Source: Gemmatimonadota bacterium (lineage in GTDB: Bacteria; Gemmatimonadota; Gemmatimonadetes; Gemmatimonadales; GWC2-71-9). Taken from it: DNA of 64,000 nucleotides. The notes below the pieces were generated by a model. It had not been told where the DNA came from. It ran no database searches and saw nothing but the letters and a program-made list of their open reading frames with translations. The DNA is taken from the NCBI GenBank assembly GCA_016713435.1, contig JADJPD010000003.1:124001-188000 (forward strand), written 5' to 3'. A program made the position numbers and the translations under genes. This document shows positions 40,161-48,821 of this stretch, one piece after another. Positions within the stretch are counted from its first letter, which is position 1, and every line of letters starts with the position of its first letter.

Positions 40161-41445
40161 ATGCGCAGTCCATCACTGTTGCTCGTGGCGTTCCTCGCCG
40201 CCACACCCCTCGCCGCCCAGGCGCGTCCCGGCCTCTCGCTGGCCGAGGTCTACGCCCGCCTGACCGCCGCCAGCCCGCGCCTCCGCATGGCGGCCGCGCG
40301 GGCCGAAGCCGCCCACGCGCGCATCAAGCCCGCCGGACGGTGGCCCGACCCCGAGCTGCAGCTCGGCCTCATGAACCGCGACCTGCCCCGCCTGGGCCTC
40401 AACGAGGTGCTGGGGATGAACCAGGTGCAGGTGATGCAGATGGTGCCCACGGCCGGGAAGACCGGTCTTGCGGTGAAGGCCGCGCGCGCCTCGGCCAGCG
40501 CGGAGGATGCGGTGGCGCGGGAGGCCACGTGGGAGGTGCGCGCCGCCGGCGCGATGAGCTTCCACGAGCTCCGGCAGGCCGAGGCGTCGCTCGGCGCCAT
40601 GCGGGACGCCCGTCAGCTCCTTGCCGACATCCTCCGCACCACCGAGGCGATGTACGCCGCGGGCCAGGGGCGCCAGGCCGACGTGCTCCGCGCGCAGGTG
40701 GAGGTGGCGCGGATGGACGACGAGCTCCTGGCCATGACGGCCATGCGCGATGGCGCACGGGCGCGCCTCGCCGCCCTGCTCGGCCTCGGGGATGACGAAG
40801 CGCTCCCGCCACTCCTCGCACCCGGGCTCCCCGACACGCTCCCGGCGCGTGAGGCGCTGGTGGCCCTGGCCCTCGGCCGGCGGCCAATGCTCGAGGCCGG
40901 CGCCGCGCGCGTCACCGCCGGGGAGGCCATGACCCGGATGGCGGGCCGCGAGCTGTGGCCCGACGTGACGCTCGGCCTGGTCTACGGCAACCGGCCCATG
41001 CCCATGGGCGGCTGGGAGCACATGGCCAGCTTCATGGTGGGGTTCACCCTGCCGCTCACCCCGGGCAGCCGCCAGCGCCAGGCCGAGGCCGAGGCACGCC
41101 ATGACGCGCATGGCGCAGGCGGACCTGGCCGACATGCAGGTGGAGACCCGGGCGCGGATCGGCGAGCGGCACGCGGGCTACCTCCGCGCCACGCGAAGCC
41201 TGACACTGCAGCGTACCACCCTCCTCCCCGCGCTCACCGCCGCCGCGGACGCCGCACTCGCAGCCTACCGCGCAGGGCGCGTGGACTTCATGACCCTGCT
41301 CGACGCGCGCATGGCGGTCACCACCACCCGCCAGGCGATCGCCAAGGCCGAGGCCGAGGCGGGGATCGCGCTGGCCGAGCTCGAGATGCTCACCGCCACG
41401 ACTCTCTCCGATCCCGCGGCCGTACGCGGGGGAGGTGCCCAGTGA
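40161..41445 (+). CDS. CusC/TolC-type outer membrane efflux protein, frameshifted
   Basis: About 427 residues if joined. Signal peptide (LLLVAFLAATPLAAQ), OEP repeat 1 with RWPDPELQLGLMNRDLP and MNQVQVMQMVPTAGK, long helices, then the second repeat GRELWPDVTLGLVYGNRPMPMGG... The frame breaks between about 41085 and 41105 (AEAEAR to MTRMAQADLADM) and continues in the +1 frame to TGA 41443-41445. The remainder (AGYLRATRSLTLQRTTLLPALTAAADAALAAYRAGRVDFMTLLDARM) is a well-kept OEP tail. Met-rich segments fit a heavy-metal channel. Stop overlaps the adaptor GTG. Confidence 0.85.
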
Positions 41446-42777
41446 CCAGTCCTTCGACCGTCCGGACGGCGCTCGTCGCCGTCGCCATCGTCGGCGCCGC
41501 GGGCGCCGCCACCTGGTACCTCACCCGCAGCGCGCCCGCGCCGGCGCCGGCCGGCGGGCACAACCACGCCGCCATGACCGGCGGCGGGGCCGGCGAGCGT
41601 GAGGTGCGGCTCTCCGACGCGGACCAGCGGCGCATCGGCGTCACCTTCGCGCCCGTGGCGGCGGGGCCGCTCGAGCGCGAGGTGCGGGTGGTGGCGCAGG
41701 TGGCGTTTGATGAATCGCGCATGACGGTGGTGACGCCGCGTACCGAGGGCTACGTGGAGAAGCTCCACGCCAGCTTCACGGGGCAGCAGGTGCGCGCGGG
41801 CCAGCCGCTGCTCGAGATGCACGCGCCGATGCTCACCGCCGCGGCGGAGGAATACCTGCTGGCCCGGCGGCTCGAGGCCGACCTGGCGGGTGGCTCGGCG
41901 GAGTCGCGCGCCAACGCCGGGCGCCTAACGGCCGCCGCGCGGGACCGGCTCCGCCTCTTCGGCCTGCCCGAGCAGCAACTGGAGCACCTGGAGCACACGG
42001 GGGCGCCGCACGGCATCACACTCTACGCGCCGTCGTCGGGCGTGATCCTCGAGAAGAACGTGGTGGAAGGCCAGCGGGTGATGATGGGCGACCCGCTCTT
42101 CCGCATCGCCGACCTCGGCACCGTGTGGCTCGAGGGCGACGTCTTCGAGCAAGACCTGGGCACGGCCCGGCTCGGCACGGAGGTGACGGCCGAGTTCACG
42201 GCGCTCCCGGGCCAGCCGCGGCACGGGCGGATCAGCTACGTGGCGCCGTCGCTCAACCTGGAGACGCGGACGGGCCGCATCCGCGTGGCGCTGGCCAACC
42301 CTGGCCTGGTGCTCAAGCCGGGGATGTTCGCCACGCTCCGCTTCACCGCGCCCGCGGCCGGGCGGACGGTGCTCAGCGTGCCGCGCTCGGCGGTGCTCAG
42401 CACGGGGCAGCGGAACCTGGTCTTCGTGAAGCGGCCGGACGGGCGCTTCACCCCACCGACGTGACGCTCGGCGTCCAGACCGAGGAGCGGGTGGCGATCC
42501 TGAGCGGCCTCCGTGCCGGGGACACCGTCGTGGCCTCGGCCACCTTCCTCGTGGATGCGGAGTCGAACCTCGGCTCCCTCCTCGGCGGCATGGGGGACAT
42601 GCCGGGGATGGACATGACGGCGCCGGAGAGCGCGGCACCGGCACGGCCGGGCAGCCGGCCCGCGCCCGCGCCCGCTCCGGCCCCGCCGGCCGGGCACGAC
42701 ATGAACAGCATGCCGGGCATGACGATGCCGGCCCGCCGCCAGGCCCAGGCCCGACCCCCACCGGGCACGGGGGCTGA
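41442..42777 (+). CDS. cusB: CusB-type heavy-metal efflux adaptor with Met-rich tail, frameshifted
   Basis: About 440 residues if joined. One N-terminal membrane anchor (TALVAVAIVGAAGAATWYL), His/Met stretch GGHNHAAMTGG, barrel-sandwich lipoyl halves (VEKLHASFTGQQVRAGQPLLEMHAP; YAPSSGVILEKNVVEGQRVMMGDPLFRIADL) and a membrane-proximal region. The first frame ends at 42464 (GRFTPPT). One C added to the run at 42452-42455 gives GRFTPTDVTLGVQTEERVAI and the native end. The tail is Met/His-rich (GGMGDMPGMDM, GHDMNSMPGMTM), like CusF. As written that frame runs into the pump; a TGA at 42775-42777 is the likely true stop. GTG follows GGAGG. Confidence 0.85.
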
Positions 42778-42778
42778 C

Positions 42779-45700
42779 ATGCTGAACGCCCTCATCGGCT
42801 GGTCGCTCCGGAACCGCTTCCTGGTGCTCATGGGCACGCTGGCGGCGATCGCCGGCGGCGCCTGGGCCATCAACGAGACGCCGCTCGAGGCGCTGCCCGA
42901 CCTCTCGGACGTGCAGGTCATCGTGCAGGCGGAGTACGGCGAGCAGGCGCCGCGCATCATCGAGGACCAGGTCACCTATCCCATCGCCGCCGAGATGCTC
43001 AAGGTGCCGGGAGCACGGACGGTGCGCGGGTACTCGTTCTTCGGGGTGTCGTTCGTGTACGTGATCTTCGACGACGGCACCGACCTCTACTGGGCGCGGA
43101 GCCGGGTGCTCGAGTACCTGAACGGCATTCGCGGCAAGCTGCCCCCGCGGTCAGCCCCACGCTCGGCCCTGACGCCACGGGCCTCGGCTGGGTGTTCCAG
43201 TACGCGCTCGAGGACACCACCGGGCGCCTGGACCTGGCGGAACTCCGCGGACTGCAGGACTGGTACCTCCGCTACCAGCTCACCGCCGTGCCGGGCGTGG
43301 CGGAGGTGGCGGCGATCGGCGGGTTCGAGAAGCAATACCAGGTGGACCTCGACCCGTCGCGGCTCCAGGCGTACGGCATCCCGATCACCCGGGTGATGAG
43401 CGCGGTGCAGAACGCCAACTCGGACGTCGGCGCCATGGTGGTGGAGCTGGCCGAGCGCGAGCACATGGTACGCGGGCTCGGCTACCTCAAGTCCATCGCC
43501 GACCTCGAGAACGTGGTGGTGGGCGCCACCAGCGCCGGCACGCCGATCCGCCTGGCCGAGCTGGGCCGGGTGACGGTGGGCCCGGCCGTGCGCCGCGGGA
43601 TCGCCGACCTCGACGGCCGGGGCGACGCGGTGGGCGGCATCGTGGTGATGCGCTTCGGCGAGAATGCCCTCAGCACCATCAACGGGGTGAAGCAGCGCCT
43701 GCGCGACATCCAGGGCGGGCTGCCCCCCGGCGTGGTCATCCGGCCCGTCTACGACCGGAGCGACCTGATCCTGCGGGCCATTCACACGCTGCGCGGCAAG
43801 CTGCTGGAGGAGAGCCTGATCGTGGCGCTGGTCTGCCTGGTGTTCCTCGGGCACGCGCGGTCGGCACTGGTGGCCATCCTCACGCTCCCGGTGGGGATCC
43901 TGCTGGCCTTCCTGGCCATGCGCTGGGCCGGCGCCGGGGCGGACATCATGTCCCTCGGCGGCATCGCCATCGCCATCGGGGCCATGATCGACGCGGCGAT
44001 CGTGATGGTGGAGAACATGCACAAGCACCTGGAGCGCGCGGCGGGCGCCCGGGGGGCGGCGGGGCGGACCGTGGACACCGACGTGCTCACGGCGGCGGAG
44101 CGGTGGGAGAGCGTGCTGGCCTCGTCGCGGGAGGTGGGGCCGGCGCTCTTCTTCTCGCTCCTGATCATCACCGTCAGCTTCATCCCCGTCTTCGCGCTCG
44201 AGGGGCAGGAAGGCCGGCTGTTCGAGCCGCTGGCCCTCACCAAGACCTTCGCCATGGCGGCGGCGAGCCTGCTGGCGGTGACGCTCGTGCCGGTGACAAT
44301 GGGGTTCTTCGTGCGGGGCCGGCTGCTGCGGGAGCACGCCAACCCGCTCAACCGGCTGCTGGTGGCGCTCTACCGGCCGGTGATCGGCGTGGTGCTGCGC
44401 CACCGCGCGGTGACCCTCGCGGTGGCGGCCGCGGCGCTCATCCTCACCTGGGTGCCGTGGACGCGGATCGGCGGCGAGTTCATGCCGCCGCTCGACGAGG
44501 GCACCATCCTCTACATGCCCACCACGCTCCCCGGCGCCAGCGTGGCCCGCGCCCGCGAGCTCCTCCGGATCCAGGACGCGCTGATCCGCCAGGTGCCGGA
44601 GGTGGACCACGTCTTCGGCAAGGCGGGCCGCGCGGAGACGGCCACCGACCCCGCCGGCTTCGACATGATGGAGACCACCATCTCCCTCAAGCCCGAGGCC
44701 CAGTGGCGGCCGGGGATGACCACCGAGAAGCTGGTGAGCCAGCTCGACTCGCTGGTCCGCATCCCCGGCGTCACCAACGCGTGGACCATGCCCATCAAGG
44801 GCCGCATCGACATGCTGGCCACCGGCATCCGGACGCCCGTCGGCATCAAGATCTTCGGGCCGGACCTCGCCACGCTGGAGCGGCTCGGGCGCGAGGCGGA
44901 GGCCGCGGTCCGCATGGTGCCCGGCACCCGCAGCGTCTTCGCCGAGCGCGCGGTCTCCGGCTACTACCTGGACATCGCGGTGGACCGCGCGGCCGCCGCC
45001 CGCCACGGACTCAACGTGGGCGACGTCCAGACGGTCATCGCCACCGCCATCGGCGGCATGACCATCACGCAGACGGTGGAGGGCCGTGAGCGCTACGGCG
45101 TCCGGGTCCGCTACCCGCAGGAACTGCGCGACGCGCCCGAGCACCTCGTGGACCTGCTCATCCCCGCGGCGCACGGCGGCAGCGAGGCCACCGGGAGCGG
45201 CGGCATGGGGATGGGCGCCACCACGCCCGCCGGCGGGCGCGTGCAGGCGTACGTGCCGCTCGGCCAGGTGGCCACCGTGCAGGAGGTGGCCGGCCCCATG
45301 GTGGTCCGCACCGGGGGCGATGCCCACCGCGTGGGTCTACATCGACGTGGCGGGCCGCGACATCGCGAGCTACGTGGCCGAGGCCCGGCGGATGGTGCAC
45401 GACATGGTGGCGCTGCCGCCGGGGTACACCATGGCGTGGAGCGGGCAGTACGAGTACATGGAGCGGGCGGCGGCCACCCTCAAGGTGGTGGTGCCGGCCA
45501 CGCTCGGCATCATCGTCCTGCTGCTCTACCTCAACTTCGGGAACCTGGCGCAGGTGGCCATCGTGCTCCTGTCGCTGCCGTTCGCGCTGGTGGGCGGGGT
45601 GTGGTTCCTGTACCTGCTGGGGTACAACTGGTCGGTGGCCGTGGCCGTCGGCTTCATTGCGCTGCTCGGCGTGGCGGCGGAGACGGGGGTGGTGATGCTC

Positions 45701-46009
45701 ATCTACCTGGACCAGGCGTGGGCCGAGCACCGGGGCGCGCGCCCCACCGCGCGGGAACTCACCGCGGCCATCATCGACGGCGCCGCCGAGCGCGTGCGCC
45801 CCAAGATGATGACCGTCACCGCCATCATGGCCGGCCTCCTGCCGATCCTCTGGGGTGATGGCGCGGGGGCCAGCGTCATGAAGCGCATCGCGGCACCGAT
45901 GGTGGGGGGCATGCTGAGCAGCACCGTCCTCACGCTGGTGGTCATTCCCGTGGTGTACTCGCTCTGGCGGGAGCGGGAAGTGGCGGCGGCGGGCGCCGGA
46001 AACGACTAG
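42779..46009 (+). CDS. cusA: CusA/CzcA-type heavy-metal RND pump, two frameshifts
   Basis: About 1,075 residues if joined. Starts MLNALIGWSLRNRFLVLMGTL. FFGVSFVYVIFDDGTDLYWARSRVLEYL is specific to HME-RND (Cu/Ag/Co/Zn/Cd) pumps. TM4 is GIAIAIGAMIDAAIVMVENMHKHLE. Breaks: near 43150 (LPP to VSPTLGPDATGLGWVFQYAL, one base missing) and near 45320 (VVRTGG to AMPTAWVYIDVAG). The last 230 residues, including GFIALLGVAAETGVVMLIYLDQAW, are intact. ATG 42779 lies 1 nt after the candidate adaptor stop. As written it is not translatable as one protein. Pumps metal ions to the CusB/CusC partners. Confidence 0.88.
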
Positions 46010-46031
46010 CGCCCGCCGGGAGGCGGGCGCT
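46008..46031 (+). terminator. Terminator after cusA
   Basis: Perfect 10-bp stem (46008-46017 with 46022-46031), GGGA loop, starting in the stop codon. No T-run. Confidence 0.55.
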
Positions 46032-46058
46032 CGGGACGGTCAAGGGCGGCGGCGCGCC

Positions 46059-46997
46059 TCACCAGCGCGCGGCTGTCCCCCGCACGTCCACGTGCACGAA
46101 GGGCCCGTGGGCCGCCGTGGCGCGGTAGATCCCGATCCCGCCGACCACGCCGGGATGCGCCGCCTCCACCCGCTCGGCGACGCCGGCGAGCCAGCCGGCG
46201 TCACGCACGGTCACGCGCCCGTCGCCGTCGAGGTCGTCCATGCGGCCGTCGCCGTCGGCATCCACGAAGATGTCGGCGGCGCCGCCGTACATGTGCTGGC
46301 TGTCACGCGCGCGGCCGCCCTTTGCGCCGACGCCACGGGCGTTGTACTGCGGCGTCCGGAAGCCCGACATGACGCGCAGGCTGGACGGCTTCCCCAGCGT
46401 CTCGAGCTCGAGCGCGATGAGCTCGAGCTTGTCGAGCAGCGGCAGCTCGATGACCAGGACCTTGGGCCACACCGCGGGCTGGTCCTTGGTGAGGAAGTCG
46501 CGCACGCGGAAGTGGGTGGAGAGCGGGACGTCGGCGTTGTCCGGCGTCACCTCGAGGAAGCCGGCCGGGAGCGGATAGCGCGCCTGCCGGCCCGCGCGCT
46601 CCCCCGGCCAGAAGCCGATGCGGTAGCCCTGCCAGGCGGCGCCGCGCTTGGCGCTGAGCGGCAGGAGGGCAAGGGCGTGAATGGGCCCGCCGTCGGGGGC
46701 GGACAGGCCGGTGGCATGCAGGCCGGGCCCGCGCCCCGCGAGGAACGGCACCAGCGCGGCGATCAGGGCGGGCGTGGAGTCGGCGCGGTACTCGATGGCC
46801 CGCAGCTGGCCCGAGCGGCCGAGATAGGCGGAGAGGTCGGGGGCGCTGTCGCCGAGCGCGGTGTCGGCCACGGCTACGCGCGTGCGGACGGGCGCCGGCG
46901 CGCGCAGCCCGAGCAGCAGCGCGCTGCCCCCGGCGAGCACACCGCCGAGGGCCGTCAGGGACACCAGCTGCCGGAAGAACCGTCGTACCCGCATCAT
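46059..46997 (-). CDS. M15-type zinc peptidase with EF-hand-like insert (MepK-like position)
   Basis: 312 residues. N-terminal membrane anchor or signal (QLVSLTALGGVLAGGSALLL) followed by an unknown N-domain. From about 165 comes an M15A/DUF882-type D,D-peptidase domain: SGFRTPQYNARG, RDSQHMYGGAADIFVD (H-x6-D zinc motif) and HGPFVHVDVRG (last His). Between the zinc motifs sits DADGDGRMDDLDGDGRVT, a calcium-loop-like Asp/Gly repeat. It follows the YcbB-like gene as ycbK (MepK) does in E. coli, where the enzyme cuts cross-links made by L,D-transpeptidases; an equivalent role is inferred. Confidence 0.82.
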   Translation of the reverse strand: MMRVRRFFRQLVSLTALGGVLAGGSALLLGLRAPAPVRTRVAVADTALGDSAPDLSAYLGRSGQLRAIEYRADSTPALIAALVPFLAGRGPGLHATGLSAPDGGPIHALALLPLSAKRGAAWQGYRIGFWPGERAGRQARYPLPAGFLEVTPDNADVPLSTHFRVRDFLTKDQPAVWPKVLVIELPLLDKLELIALELETLGKPSSLRVMSGFRTPQYNARGVGAKGGRARDSQHMYGGAADIFVDADGDGRMDDLDGDGRVTVRDAGWLAGVAERVEAAHPGVVGGIGIYRATAAHGPFVHVDVRGTAARW

Positions 46998-47081
46998 CGA
47001 CCCGCGTCCGGGGAAGTCCTGCAAGGAGGGGCAAGCTAAGCCCGGGCCCCGCCGCGGCGGAAGCGCGGGGCCACGGCCCGA

Positions 47082-48716
47082 TTATCGGTAGGGGTAGCCG
47101 CGGGCCAAAGTCTGGGCCAGGACCTTGTCGTGGCCGTAGATGTCGGAATAGAAGAAGACGTCGCCGTTCTCGCGCGCCACGGCGGTGGCGTAGGTGATGA
47201 CCACGGGGACCTTCTCGCGGAGCCGCACGGTGGTGGGCTCGGGGCCGGTGGCGGCGGCCTCGATCTTCTCCGGCGTCCACTCCGGCTGGTCCCGGAGCAG
47301 GAAGCGCGCGAGGGCCAGCGGGTCGCCGAGGCGGATGCAGCCATGGCTCGCGTCGCGGCGGGTGCGCTCGAACATCGCCTTGGAGGGGGTGTCGTGCAGG
47401 TACACCTGGAAGTCGTTCGGCATGATGAACTTCACCTTGCCGAGCGCGTTGTGCGGCCCCGGCGTCTGCCGCACCCGGATCCCCTGCCCGATCCGCGCGA
47501 TGTTCTCGGGCCAGGGGGGCACGACCTCGCCCTGCTCCACCAGCTCGTACTGGTTGCGCGCCAGGAAGGACGGGTCCTTGGTGGCCGCGGGCTTGATCTC
47601 GCCCACCGCGATGGTGGGGGTGACGTCCCAGTACGGCGCAAACGTGAGGTACTCGAGCTGGTCCGCGAAGACGGGCGTCTCCGTCTTGAAGGCGGTGCCC
47701 ACCACCACGTTCATGGCCAGCATCTCCCGCTCGCTCAGGTCGGTGGTGCCGAAGGCGTAGAGCCGGAAGGCGGGGATGTTGACGATGATCGGCGGATGCG
47801 CAAAGCGGCGCGGCATCCAGCGCCAGCGCTCGAGCGACAGCTCCATCTGCCGGAGCCGCTGCTCGAAGGGATGCTGGAGGCGGCCGCGGGTGGAGTCGCC
47901 GATCACCCCGTCCGGCGCAAAGCCCTGGCGCATCTGGAAGCGCTTGACGGCCTCCACCACGGCGCCGCTGTAGAGCGTGTCGAGGATCGGCGCGGCGGTG
48001 CTGTCGCGGTAGTCGCCGAGGAGCCGGAGGAGGCGGCGCAGCGTCGGGGTGCCGGCGTAGCCCTCGCCCGGGCGCAGGCGCCGGGGCATCGGCGGGAGCG
48101 CCACGAGGTTCGAGTCGCGCGCCAGCTCCCGGTAGCGCACCAGGGTGGCCATCAGCAGCCAGTAATGCAGGAACGGCGGCTCGAGGTTGCGGAGCAGGTC
48201 GTTGGGGCGGGTGCTGCCCGCGAGCGCCGTCACGGTGCTCGCCACGTCGAAGGAATCCTCCGGCACCCGCCAGGTGGCGTGCACCATGGCGGGGCTCACC
48301 CGTCCCAGGCGCAGCGCCACCGCGATGCGGGCGGCCGCCACGGAGAGGCCGAGCTCCACCCGCGGGGCCAGGGCACCCGCGGAGTCGCCCGGCAGGGCCT
48401 CGCCCTGGGCCGCGAGCCACGCCGCGTCGTAGTCCGCCGGGTCGAGCCCGCGATTCGGGGCCTCGGCCAGCACCTTGAGGAGGGCCCGGGCGGGGAGTGT
48501 CAGGCGCCCGTTCACCAGCCAGAGCGGCTCGTAGTTGCGCGCGGCATAGAGCGGCCCGAGGACTGGCTGGACGTCCCGGAGGTTCCCCCAGCGGAGGTCC
48601 GGATGCCGGCCGCTGTCGAGGAGCTGGGCCAGGCTGGCCCCGGGGGCGGGGAACTCCGGGCGGGCGGCCTGCGGCGGCGCGGGAAGCAGGAGCGAGGCCA
48701 GGACAAGGAGCATCAT
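47082..48716 (-). CDS. ycbB: YcbB/LdtD-type L,D-transpeptidase
   Basis: 544 residues, periplasmic. Signal peptide MMLLVLASLLLPAPPQAA. A scaffold domain (about 60-240) includes NYEPLWLVNGRLTLPARALLKVLAEAPNRGLDPADYD as in YcbB. A PG-binding helix bundle (AVVEAVKRFQMRQGFAPDGVIGDST) follows, then the YkuD catalytic domain with HDTPSKAMF and RRDASHGCIRLGDP, carrying the catalytic Cys. It forms 3-3 (mDAP-mDAP) cross-links in peptidoglycan. ATG ATG at 48716-48711; the longer frame lacks a signal peptide start. Followed at 85 nt by the M15 peptidase gene. Confidence 0.93.
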   Translation of the reverse strand: MMLLVLASLLLPAPPQAARPEFPAPGASLAQLLDSGRHPDLRWGNLRDVQPVLGPLYAARNYEPLWLVNGRLTLPARALLKVLAEAPNRGLDPADYDAAWLAAQGEALPGDSAGALAPRVELGLSVAAARIAVALRLGRVSPAMVHATWRVPEDSFDVASTVTALAGSTRPNDLLRNLEPPFLHYWLLMATLVRYRELARDSNLVALPPMPRRLRPGEGYAGTPTLRRLLRLLGDYRDSTAAPILDTLYSGAVVEAVKRFQMRQGFAPDGVIGDSTRGRLQHPFEQRLRQMELSLERWRWMPRRFAHPPIIVNIPAFRLYAFGTTDLSEREMLAMNVVVGTAFKTETPVFADQLEYLTFAPYWDVTPTIAVGEIKPAATKDPSFLARNQYELVEQGEVVPPWPENIARIGQGIRVRQTPGPHNALGKVKFIMPNDFQVYLHDTPSKAMFERTRRDASHGCIRLGDPLALARFLLRDQPEWTPEKIEAAATGPEPTTVRLREKVPVVITYATAVARENGDVFFYSDIYGHDKVLAQTLARGYPYR

Positions 48717-48765
48717 CGGGCACAAGCATAGCGCCGGGGCGCCCACCCCGCACCCCCGCAACGCC

Positions 48766-48799
48766 GACGCCCTCCCCGCCTGGCGACGGGGAGGGCGTC
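48766..48799 (-). terminator. Terminator after the DUF4142 gene
   Basis: Perfect 13-bp stem (48766-48778 with 48787-48799), 8-nt loop. It lies between the DUF4142 stop and the YcbB start. Confidence 0.6.
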
Positions 48800-48821
48800 G
48801 TGGACCACCAGGGCCGCGCGC

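Noticed and set aside
40161..42464. Apparent TolC-CusB fusion in one 767-codon frame
   Set aside because: The middle 110 codons are nonsense in this frame, while the native TolC end lies in another; the continuity is an accident of the frameshift.
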